The notes below the pieces were generated by a model. The model saw nothing but the letters and a program-made list of their open reading frames with translations, did no database searches and was not told the DNA's origin. The position numbers and the translations under genes are program-made. This document shows, piece after piece, positions 48,501 through 59,060 of a DNA stretch of 64,000 bases (its first letter is position 1; each line of letters starts with the position of its first letter). The stretch lies in assembly GCA_021234155.1 (NCBI GenBank), contig JAJEKV010000005.1:20618605-20682604 (forward strand), given 5' to 3'. Source of the stretch: Isoetes taiwanensis (taxonomy: Eukaryota; Streptophyta; Lycopodiopsida; Isoetales; Isoetaceae).

Positions 48501-49080
48501 CAAACCTAGTGGAGCCTCCGGGAATAAACTTCTGCGCCCGATTAGGTTCCATCGAACCTGAAAGTGGACTCTTACTTCAATGCACAAGGTTTTTCATGAG
48601 CGAGAAATTTGGCGATGGCATTTGGGGCTCGCTGCAATGCACTTGGCATTGCTATATTATTATGTCACGTTTTCCTTGTTGCATGGTTGTTCATGTTAAT
48701 AATCGATTCGCGAGGGACCAAAGCGAGATCGGGTGGATGAAGCGGATAATGGCGACATCAAGTTGAGGAGGGATGGCATGCACAGCGAGGTTTTCTTGGG
48801 AATAGAAAGGAGGGCTTCTCTTCAAGGTTTGATCTCAAAAGTTATGGTGTTGCCTATCGCGAAGTTTCGAATCCCTTATTTCCATCGTTGACCTATATTG
48901 ACTTCTTCCTGGCTCACGAAATCTTATCTTTGGGATAGATATAGGTTTGCAGCCCATCGATTGATTCTAGTGGGCTGACTTGCAGGAGATGCCCGTAGAA
49001 TATGTAAAATATCTTGGGGGAAATCAATGGATGGCTCTGAAGCAATAAGGAAAACAAAGCGAATAGATAGGAATCTAAGG
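45569..49080. other. Unassigned stretch, possible interior of an LTR element
   Basis: Short open frames (45774-46143 plus; 46919-47146 minus, Lys/Ser-rich; 48509-48766 plus) have no recognisable domain. No RT or integrase motif was found on either strand. Confidence 0.35.
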
Positions 49081-49219
49081 CAATGCGTGTATGAAATACA
49101 ACTCCTACTTGGCTATTATGAAAGCTACATTTGGTACGTATGTATGATTAATGCATTATGTGAAATACAACTCTACTTGGCTATTATGAAGCTACCGCAT
49201 TTTGGTTTGTATATATGAT
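49081..49219 (+). repeat. 69-bp tandem duplication
   Basis: ATGCGTGTATGAAATACAACTC...GGCTATTATGAAAGCTAC recurs 69 bp further on with a few differences (TGAAATACAACTC at 49092 and 49161). Confidence 0.88.
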
Positions 49220-49284
49220 TGCCATAGTAAATTATAAATGATTAGTTAGTTCATTCTTTACTTGGTGGATTTTCCAACAAGGGT

Positions 49285-49375
49285 GGCTTCAGCGTAGCAT
49301 AGTGGAAGAGCAATTAGAGTTATCTAGCATCGCGAAACTACTAGGATATGATGGGTTTAAATCCCCTAAGATAAA
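49285..49375 (+). repeat. tRNA-derived SINE head (pol III A and B boxes)
   Basis: TAGCATAGTGG at 49295-49305 fits the A-box consensus TRGYNNANNGG at every position, and GGTTTAAATCC at 49354-49364 fits the B box apart from T for C at its fourth position. The spacing (59 bp start to start) is longer than in most tRNAs but possible for Leu/Ser-type or diverged SINE heads. I could not draw a full cloverleaf, so a functional tRNA is unlikely. The 3' body and tail of the SINE were not delimited. Confidence 0.55.
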
Positions 49376-49579
49376 GGTGTGGTAACATCAATTTGAGAAG
49401 AGCATAATTAAATTACATTATCCTATAATATTATACTTGATGGGGCTTCTTTACAGTTCCTTTATTTTTTGTTATAATGTTAAATATTAGATTTCACATA
49501 TACGCTACATGTTTTTGCATGTTTACATGTTTTACGTGTTTTTTTACCGGTTGAAGAATAAAAATTTTAATTATAACGG

Positions 49580-50332
49580 CAATACATAACTACATTTAAC
49601 ATTAATGAATACAACCATTGGGTTTTAATATATTTAGGTGAATACCGGCTACTTTGGTTTGGGTGCCTTCCTACGGGGGTGGCGTAGGGCAATGAGCCCT
49701 TGGCCGATTATATTTTCAAGGCCTTGTGATTTATATTTTCCGCATTATAAAACCAACACCATATAGTATTTGCTTAAAATCTTGCCAAGTATTTTGCATA
49801 TGTTGTTATCACGGTATACCAATTTGTGTGCTTGCATACCCACGAAGCGAGGAACTTTTCGTGGTATGAATTGAGAATAAAATTGAATATGCCCATCCAA
49901 CAGCTCTCGTTGCATGTGGAACTATGATCGATTATTAACTCACTCCCTTAGTTGATCACAACTTTGTATAGCCCTTTTATTACTTGCAACACAAAAGAAA
50001 CTCATTAGTACGAATAAAGACTTCAAACGGAACTAGATTAATTAAGATAGGCTTAGTAGTTTTTGCCTTCATCTACTCCAAAGCTTTTTTATTTTGCTTT
50101 TTACGTTTTTTTTTCTTATTTTTCTTTCGGCCAATGCACTACTAATCCTAGCTACATCTTACCATAAAGATTTTAGCTAAACAAAGCAAGATTTTAGTTA
50201 CCATAAGTATTAGTTGCCCGGAGTCACCCCCACGTGTGAATAAGCACCCAAACCAAAGGGGTTTAAAGGGGTTTTAGTTTAAATATATTAAACCCAATGG
50301 TTGTGTTCATTAATGTTGGTAGTTATGTATTG
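49580..50332. mobile_element. Non-autonomous DNA element with about 105-bp terminal inverted repeats
   Basis: The left arm 49580-49682 (CAATACATAACTAC...ATTAATGAA.ACAACCATTGGGTTTAATATATTT...TTTGGTTTGGGTGC) is the reverse complement, with some gaps, of the right arm 50225-50332. The core of about 540 bp has no coding sequence. The right terminus GTTATGTATTG is itself repeated just outside (50335-50346). A target duplication is not clear. Confidence 0.78.
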
Positions 50333-50359
50333 GTTGTTATGTATTGGTTGGTTAGTTTG

Positions 50360-51300
50360 CGAAATGCACACATGGAGGTAAGTTTCTTTTCAAATTTTGA
50401 GCTTTTCAGCTCTTGAAGTTGCTTAGTTACCTCAACCCGATTGCCTGAGACACTTTGGTAATCTCTGCTCTTACATGCAATTTCTTGAGGCCTCAATCTT
50501 CCATCTTAATCCTTTTTTCTTCTCTTTTTTGGGCCCGGCATAAGCAGTCACAGTCTTTGCTCCCATATATTCTTGCTCATGTCACGGAAAAAAGGATCAC
50601 TTGGGTAGTGCACATCATCAGTAAGTAAGATAACATATCTACCCAATTTCGGTAGCCTTGGTGAAAGCCTTGTGTATTGTATCAAATCCCTCTTGTTTTT
50701 GGATCTTCAAAGCTTCTGTGTATCTCGGTCTGTGTAATCCTCGATAAAAGAAGGCACTAGATGCCGAGGTATGCTTAGGAACATGATTGATTTTGGCATT
50801 TGACAAAGACAGAGATTGAATCTTTCAACTTATCTTGAGGGTGCACACTTCTACCGGTATGTTTGATCTGAAAGTTTTTAACTCAAAAGATTTAAATCCT
50901 TGGGGTCGAACTCTTCAAACCTTGCTAAAACTTTTGGTTCTTCCAAATTGGTGCCTAAACTTGCAACATACTCTAACCAAGCCACGACTTCATGTTCTTG
51001 AAACATTTTTTAAACTCGGAGAACTTACGGTAGGCCCTTTTGTGACCATATTCTTGATAGTATTCTTCAAAAGTCTTAAAGGAAATTAGTAGCATTCATG
51101 CTCGGATCAAAAGCGAGGGACTGGAATAGGCACATTTAGCTCAAAGTATTGATAAAGGCAAACTGCATTTGCTTGTATATTGTGATGGAAAAGTGGCGAT
51201 AGCTTCATGATTATCACATTGCTTGATGGGCTCGAGGATGCTTCATTAGTTCTTACGGGTGCCAAAGCGGTTTAGGACTAGGAAGTGATCACCGGTAGAA
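50360..51300. other. Unassigned stretch
   Basis: The minus strand from about 50800 to 50590 gives a protein-like stretch (RYTEALKIQKQEGFDTIHKA and later ILLTDDVHYPSDPFF) with no family I can name. The plus-strand frame 50835-51089 likewise shows no motif. Confidence 0.35.
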
Positions 51301-51308
51301 CCTCAAAA

Positions 51309-51440
51309 TGTTAAAGGTGTTCTGTCAAACCTTCAACCTGGAGTGGTTTAAGAACCCTCCGGGTTGTAGGGCAACCACTTTCTGAGATAATCTGAAGATT
51401 CGAAATGGTGCACAAAGATTCAGGGAGTATGTATTGCCAT
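51309..51440 (+). repeat. Right copy of the possible LTR pair
   Basis: Aligns with 45440-45568: TGTTAAAGGTGTTCTGTC, TTCAACCT, GGGCAACCACTT, GATTCGAAATGGTGCACAAAG. Distance to the left copy is 5.9 kb, a usual LTR element size, but the interior gave no retroelement domain. Confidence 0.5.
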
Positions 51441-54400
51441 GTAAAACCTCTTGAGAGCTAAGCACAAAATCGCATTGAGGCCGCCATCCTTCATTTTTCG
51501 TTACTTAATCCCCGAACTAGTTGGATTAAAACTCCTGACACAAAATGTCTCCTCGGTTCCATTGGGTAAACGGTACGTCGGGATGTAGCATCCTTCTAGA
51601 GGCCCGATAAGTGGGGGCTTCTTGTACCAGGCCTCATCGCACCATCACGGGTGTTGCATCAACCTCCACTTCTAACTGCAACAACAATAGCAATACGCCG
51701 AAATTATTTTTAACCCGCGAGGCAACTAACGGGGCCTAGCCAAAAGCGACCATAAGTATGATCTCTGAGTGGCCGGGATATGTCGGCATCATGATCGAAT
51801 TATCGAACCTGGGGCTGAGCGTGGGATCACAAAATCATGGAATTCTCATCAGGCTCTTCAGTAGGCGGAATCATCAATACCTGTAATACGCGGGGTCCAT
51901 TTTCTCAAACGCGGTGGCAATATAAGGAAATTGTTGGGATATGCGAAGGCACCTTGGCGGGGTTCGAGGGAGGATCCTCAACGCGAAGCATGAATACGTA
52001 ACCATTCGTAATGCGCCCGTCTTGAAGGGATTATCCGATTTCAGACGGGGTATACTTGCAGCTCCTGATCATTCTGGCAGGTAAAAGAAAGTGAAGCTTC
52101 GGTAACGCGGCGATCACCCGCTGATGAAGCGTAATAACGCCTTATTAAGAATGTTCTGATTAGTAGAACGCGAGAGACCCTTAGTATCTCGAGCACAAAG
52201 CGCGAATAAGATCTTGCCCTTAAGTATCGCGGAATCGCTAACATCATGGAGGTGACACAAATAGTGCACCTTGCCAATATCCTTCATACAATGGCCCACC
52301 ATCCAGCTGCGGCGGTGCTTATTGTTCTTAGGCTGCGCGCGAGACACATCACCGAGGCTTACAGCTGGTTAAAGTCTCTCAGCGATGGCACAAATTTGGC
52401 TTTGAGAGATTTGAAGCGTGTTCTCAAAACTGGTGTTGAGAACATGCGAAATTGTCCTGTGAGAGGGAGCCCCTCTCCAAAGAACCTTGACCCGCTATAC
52501 GAGGAATTTACGTCACAAAGATGATGGGGCTTCCGCCAAAGCGGGGGCATCTTGGCTGGCGGGGCCTAATCACCGAACCGCGTCGGTGCACCAGCTGAAG
52601 GCGGGTGGGCATGGCGGGGGCTCTTGGGTCTGTATAGAGCTAGAAGTGCCAATCATGGCACCAGCGAAGCGGAGTGGATTCATTACGCTTTAGTAAGCGA
52701 GGGCATGGTAAAGGAGGTGGGAAGGATTCATGTTTTCGCTTATCGGACATGGCGGGGAACTTAATCGGACAAGCGGGTGGGATGGATGCACGGCGGCGCC
52801 CTACCTTCATACGCCGCTTTCATAGAGGAACATAATAGAAAACTACAAAACAGCTTAATCTGATAAAAGCGCTAACTGATAGAAGTGGGGCCGATTCGAA
52901 CACCAAATTTCAAAAGCAACATCGGTGGATCACCTTCATGGTCGGCGTACCGCCGCACTTGCGGGAGCCATAATTAAATTGCGCCCGGCGCCGCCCGGGA
53001 GCCCGCGGCGATCTTATCCACAATCAGATAGCAGAAGCGATGGAAACTCTCCCCTAAATGTTGCCGGTCATAGAAGTGGGGCCGATTCAGTGGATCTAAT
53101 CGGTACCCGACCATACGGCGGCACTAAGCGGATCACATGCGCATACAGGGGCGCAATTAGAAACCCTTGCATGCCCGACATCGCCCGGGGCTACCGCAGC
53201 AGTCTTATCTACAATCGCGCCTTTGAAACGGGAGAAATACAACTTCTCCCCTCTCGTCATTGCGCGGCATCAGCTTCCTACTCCTTCACATCACGAATCG
53301 AGGATAACCATTGCAATTCTAGAGTTACAAAAATCACGGTTCTTCATCGACACCACATAGAATACTGAGTTACCTCACAAATGCGCGGGGTGGTCGACTT
53401 TGGAAGATGAGCGAGTGCGCTTTAAAGCCTCATCTAATTTTGCAGCGATCTGGCATAGCTTGACCCTTGCCATCTGAATTCCATTGCAGCAGTTAGCAAT
53501 TATCAGAAACACTCATGAAAACTAAAAAGCACTCTTGCTTAACTCAAACTCTTGGATGAAATTGGCGGGGTGATCCCACATCCTTTAGGATTTGAATTAT
53601 TTGTTGGCCGTCTTGCCGTAGATTAAAACGTCTTGAACATCTATTTAGAACTACCCTCGCACGCCAGATGGAATCCACCCGCGGATTGTGTTAAACATTA
53701 AATTATTTTAGTTTCTATTTTGGTTATTTCATGTTTGACGTGGTTAGCGGTTAGGCGGTTGAAGGAATTATGGCGCGAATTTATATGATCTAAGCTTAAC
53801 TCACGGAGATAGGCTGTATTTAATTGAACATTTTGATGTGATATTATCTTCGATCATTAGAGTGTTCTTGTCTCATTGTGTTCTCATCACGGTAGTTCTC
53901 CATTATTTCATAAGTTTAATTCACGAGGGTTATGGGCCCACACAGCCATATAGCTCCGGGCTGTCATTATCATTGATTTTAAATCCTTGAGTTAACCCAC
54001 CTTTAATACCTATCGATGGAGAACAACGGAACCTTTGAATGCATTAGAATGGAAAGGCGATTCCCGATTCAATGGGAAAAATTTTTATGTTTCGAAACAA
54101 GCGATCCGTGATGATCCTCCGAGGATATGTGGGCCTCTGGGCTGCTATCAACTCAATGTGAGTGAATCACTTCCCGCTTCTGATCTAGTGCTACCGAGGG
54201 CAATCATGGAAGAAACCATCGAGGTTATTCTTAGACCGCCGGACTCACGAAGGACCGAAAAGGCTGACAGGATCCGCCGTGTTAGATGACACTCGGCAAG
54301 ATTGTCAGGACTTTCATCATCCGCTTCAAGCAATTTCATGTTCTCATGAACCATTATGCTTCATTTAGCAGAAATCGCCTTCCCTAAGGAAAGCTTCATA

Positions 54401-54640
54401 GTCTTCATTTGGTCGTAGGGAGGAGATTTCCATGAGCATGCATGCATCATGAGGGAGACATGTTGGACGAATCGGTGCTTCATCGATGTCGATATCAATT
54501 TAAGATGAGAAGGTAAGCATGTTATTAACAGCTTTTACTCTTTGACTTTGAAGGAGTCATTATCACTGGCCATGTAGCAGATTGTCTAATACACTTTAGA
54601 CAAAGCTCGAGAGACTCGAAGTCAAGTCATTCGGTCGTAT
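51441..54640. other. GC-rich unassigned stretch with a tandem duplication
   Basis: GC content rises clearly around 52.0-53.4 kb. Overlapping frames on both strands (52041-52347 minus, 52246-52524 plus, 52925-53368 plus, 54035-54289 plus) have no motif I recognise. The 147-codon frame at 52925 lies on the 191-bp duplication and cannot be taken as a gene. Confidence 0.35.
52880..53262 (+). repeat. GC-rich 191-bp tandem duplication
   Basis: TAGAAGTGGGGCCGATTC occurs at 52880 and 53071. Matching blocks follow in the same order in each copy: a GGCG.AC..-CGGC/CGCACT block, GCGC..., GATCTTATCCACAATC against AGTCTTATCTACAATC, and GAAACTCTCCCCT against ACAACTTCTCCCC. The copies are strongly diverged. 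Confidence 0.7.
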
Positions 54641-55199
54641 CAGAACAAGGCACATCTGGTATCGTATACTGATGTTCAAGGAAGCAAAAAATAAAAAAGG
54701 AGAAAAAGAATGGAGGAAGGAATCCTCGATTTGATAAAAAACAAAGCAACTTGTTTTCATGCCAAAAGACCGACATCTCAAGTAAGATTGTCGAGTTCTG
54801 CTCCTGCATCTAAAGAGCAAGTACTGCTATGGTGAGAAGAAAAAATGTGCTGGACAATCGGAGGAGGAACACAACCGTGATATTTGAATAACCTGGAGGA
54901 TGATCATGGGAAAGCTCCCTCGTTGCCTGTGAATTGATGGAAGGGAAGTTTAACTCCAAATGGTACATGTGGATTCTCGAGCTACAAGCCATATGACTTT
55001 ACAAAGAGAACTTTTTCTAATTACTGCCTATCACACATGCCCTAAGGTGATTCGCCAAGATGGGGAGATCACCATGTTCCTCAGAAGCAATTGAACATGT
55101 AGTATTTCACCTCTGCTTTTGAAAAGTCATTTCACAATCGCCGGAAATGTTCTGCATGTACCATCAGGCTTGGTAAAAGAATTTTGTCACCAAGAGACT

Positions 55200-58010
55200 A
55201 ACTTCAAGCAGCAGCGAAATCAAGTTTTCTTACCCTAGCTTTGTGAGGTGCTAGATGATGGGCGAAAGTGCCGGACATTCGAAAGCAATACTTAAGCGGG
55301 TAACTTGTATGAGATTCTTGGTTCACCTAGAATCACCGAAGGAGACATTATGCGCGAAGTTCTCCCGAGCAAACATATGGCATTACAAGCTCTGCATATC
55401 TCCCCTTTCTGATGTATACTTCGATCAAGCAAGGATTTGTGAAGATTGGCAAGGTATCCACCGCACTCGCAAATATTGTTTACACGCAAGATCAGCCAAG
55501 GGGAGATTCCTGCCCACTTCACATGCAAAACGAGGTTTGCTCCTCACGACCACCTATATGATCCAATCATCTACATCTCACAGATCAAAATATTTCCTTG
55601 TGTTCTAGATGATTTCTCCGTAGTTGCATTATTTGTGTATTTACTCAAAACTAAGAATCAATGCTTTGAATATTTGCATTTTCAAGTACCGGGTTGAAAA
55701 GGAACTCCGAGCCTAAGATCTCGATAATGGAGGCGTGACTTTTGCTCTAAGGCCTTTGAGAGGATTTTCTCATGATGAATGGGATTGGCTTCAAACTTCA
55801 TCGCGACTATATACTTCAAGGAGCGAATGGTCGAAAGCGTAGGGTAAATAGAACCCTCATTGAAATGGCCAGACATCGGTTATAAGCATGAAAGTTCCAG
55901 CTCTTTTGTTTTTGGGGTGAAGCTATAACTACAGCCATTTGATAAACGTATTCACATGCCAAACTTGAATTCAAGGTTCCTCAAGACATTTGGGCAAAAG
56001 TCTCCCCTGCTTTTTAAACATTTGAAAGTTTTCGACGCAGCTTTTGTAAAGTTAAATGTTCCAAACTCAAAGCTGTGAGTCAAGCAAAGTCATGCCATGT
56101 TTATAGGCTAATGCAGAATGAAAAGCATACATTCATTGATCTTGGAGACCTAAACTAGTGTAATTAGTCAGCCATGTAATTCAATGAATATGAGAATTAC
56201 TTCCCTCAAAGGCCGTACATCAACCTTTGTCATCATAGCGTACTTAGCAATGGTATAGCAAAACTCTACTCACAGACGTAAGAATTCCTTTAGAGAATAC
56301 CAAAGAATGAAAGGGAATGATGTCGTAATCTAATGATGGTAATACCGATGTTGAAGAGGAATCATTAGGGAGAATGATACAACAGTATCCGCCACGAAGG
56401 CCCGCACCATAGAGACCTCCCGCATGGCTCCAAGATTATGTGTTTTCAATCACCGAGTACGCGTTATTGAACCACAAACCTATCTTGAGGCCATTAATAC
56501 AATGAAAGGGATAAGTGGATTAATGCTTATGAAAGCTGAACTTGCATCAATACAAGAAGCCGGGACTTGGTCTCTTTGCTGAAAACCAACTGACAAAAAC
56601 ATAATAGATCCAAATGGGTATTTAAAATCAAATACCATAGTGATGGCGTAAAAGATTGATCGCTTTTAAAGGTAATATGGCCAAAGGCTTTGGCTAATGT
56701 ATATATGGGATAGATTATGACGTAACCTTGGTTCCCAGAAGTTAAACCCCACATCTGCGGAGAACCATCTTGGCATATGGATGTCAACAAAGATTATCAC
56801 ATTCACCAAAATTGACGTCATAAATGCCTTCTTGCATGGGGAACTTGGAGGGAGGAACTCTATTTAGAACGCAAACAGGCTTTATTCAAGGATCTAATGT
56901 ATTCTGTTGTACAGGCAATATATGGTCCGGGGCAAAGCCCGTAACTTGGTATTCCGTGATTGAAGCAAGTGCTCCTTACGTCACACTTTCAAGTAAGTAA
57001 GTGCAATGACCGGTGTTTACTTTCTATTCATGCCTTTTCCTCAGACTTGTGGCTATGTTAAGTGTGGATGCCGATTTGATCATCTTAGCAAAATGAGAAC
57101 GAAGTTAGTATCACGGGAAAGAGCAACTCCATAAACAATTGTGGTCGAAGGATTTAGGCATGATACATCACTTTCACATACGATAAATTATGACAAAGAA
57201 AAAGGGAAGATGTTCTTACATCAAGAAAGTGTACTTGGTTGATCTTTTACCGTGGTGGGCATGACAAATTGTAAGACTACGTAACCTCTTGAGTTTGAGT
57301 AAAACTTTAGTTGCCTCAGCGTCTTGTTCTCAAAGTCCGTTTACATCTTCATGAGCGAGACAGAACATCTGGAGAGACTAAGTTTTGCAAAGACACACAA
57401 GACTGTGACTTGTCCTCGACACTCTGGGTTAAGTCGTATTATGTATCAATCCAAAGCATAGCCATTGTTGCTCGCCTTCAGCAGTGCCCAAGGTACATTG
57501 CAGTACCTCCAAGCTTGGAATAAGTTTTGATGTGCTAATGGCGTGCCAGGGAGATTGTTGGATACACCTGATCTCGTGACCGGGAGGGGATGAGGACAAA
57601 AATCCATCTCGTGTCATGTCTTTACTCTGCAGAGGAATCATAAGTTGGAGAATCTTTAAACAAAATGCATTGCCCAATCCACCATCGAGGGCTGCAATTC
57701 TATGCAATTACACATGCTTTTAATGAAGCCATTTGGTCAGCAAAAGGTTAGCAATTGAATTGAAAAATTCATGACAAAGATAGGAATGACACCGATGGCG
57801 ATAATCAAGGAGCCATGAAAGTCGAAAGCACAAGAGGATGAAATATATCGATATTAAGTATCACTATACGAGATATCTTAAATATGTACCTTAAAGTTGG
57901 CTTACATCGGCCCTACAATGAAATGGTTGTTGATGCAATGACAAAAGCTCGAAATCATCAAGTTTCGTAAATTTCTTGAAATGATTAAGTTAAAGATGGC
58001 AACACTAAGT
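55200..58010 (+). pseudogene. Copia pol relic: integrase, reverse transcriptase and RNase H
   Basis: Plus-strand frames with shifts give integrase near 55440-55700 (LDDFSVVALFVYLLK, in place of the usual IDDFSR..WVYFLK), EAITTA-LINVF near 55920 and HLKVFDAAFVKLN near 56020. RT follows: EPQTYLEAI and KAELASIQEAGTWSL near 56470-56580, TKIDVINAFLHGEL near 56806, and KMFLHQES near 57205. An RNase H-like tail (57650-57990) is recognisable only by order. Pre-integrase and gag should lie at 54.6-55.4 kb. The LTRs were not identified. Stops are frequent, so it is dead. Confidence 0.8.
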
Positions 58011-58114
58011 GTTAAATTAAGTGTTTATTCGAAGGACTCACAGAGACACAAAACCGCCGAGATAGGATAGGCTTGTCATTCATCACAGTTAAAGATAATA
58101 AATGTGTGGAAACT

Positions 58115-58132
58115 AGAGAGAGAGAGAGAGAG
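58115..58132 (+). repeat. GA microsatellite / possible polypurine tract
   Basis: An uninterrupted AG run ending AGGG, 100 bp beyond the RNase H-like tail of the Copia relic. A polypurine tract is expected in this place, but no LTR start (TG...) follows directly. Confidence 0.6.
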
Positions 58133-58139
58133 GGATAGC

Positions 58140-59060
58140 CTATCAATATCGGACTACCCCTTAAAAAAGAATGTACAAGGCAAAATGGTGGTAATGGCTA
58201 CAACTTCATCGGGATAAAACTCGACGTTTCTCTCGTTTCGAGGAAAACCCTAATGAGAAAATGGTCGCCAACAACCTGAATGTTGCCCGGAGTCCCGGAG
58301 AGAAACGAGTTGATGGCAAACGAAAATAGAGCACGGACCAAAGAATCTACGAAGTTTCACCCTAATGTGTCCATGGAGAACCGGAAGGAGAGGGGTGATC
58401 TACGTAACAATAGAGCAGACTCTACAGACCTACGGAAAAACTGGCATCCCTGCAGCAATACCAAAAACTCAAAAAAGAACACCTCGAATGGTCGTGAGAA
58501 AACAAACAAGACAAACTCCGCACTAAGAAGGTCCAAATGAAAATAGAGGAAAAAAAGAACATAGAACATAACAAAAGATACATTCACCCATAGGTGGAAA
58601 AGCATCACCCAAATTGTGTGGAGAACCATTATGTAAAAATAATTACCCTCAAGGTGGAAATAAACAAGATAAAGCACACCCAAATGTGGAGCAGAACCAT
58701 TATGTAAAATATGCATCACCTCGAGGTGGAAATAACAAAGATCACCAAGCAGTGAGAACAAACACAAATGTGAGGGCGATGGAAATAAAACATAAGAATA
58801 GCAACACTCACGCTGTGGAGAACAACAAAGAGGCATGAACAACAAAATACAAATGAAAAGAATTCCATACCGCCGTACAGGTATGGGGAAGGGAGGGAAG
58901 CCACGCAGAGAAGAAGAAGAAGAAGAGTTGCCGGAGAAGACGCCACTTAGGGATAACCGGTACGCCAAAATGGAAATGGTTTGAAATGCCCCTTTCCGGT
59001 GAATGGCGGTATCCATGGCCTCGGATTGATGGGGATTTCGAAGGACTGGCGAGACACAAA
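58140..59060. repeat. Purine-rich repeats enclosed by a short direct repeat
   Basis: About 40 bp around GAGACACAAAACCGCCGA occur at 58043 and 59051, framing this stretch. Inside, a unit of 60-72 bp repeats at 58590-58760 (GGTGGAAA at 58593, 58653 and 58725; ACCATTATGTAAAA at 58625 and 58696). A long minus-strand frame runs across it (58357-59076) but looks like a by-product. Confidence 0.6.

Noticed and set aside
52925..53368. 147-codon plus-strand frame in the GC-rich island
   Set aside because: It spans the 191-bp tandem duplication, and GC-rich sequence lacks stops by composition. No motif was recognised.
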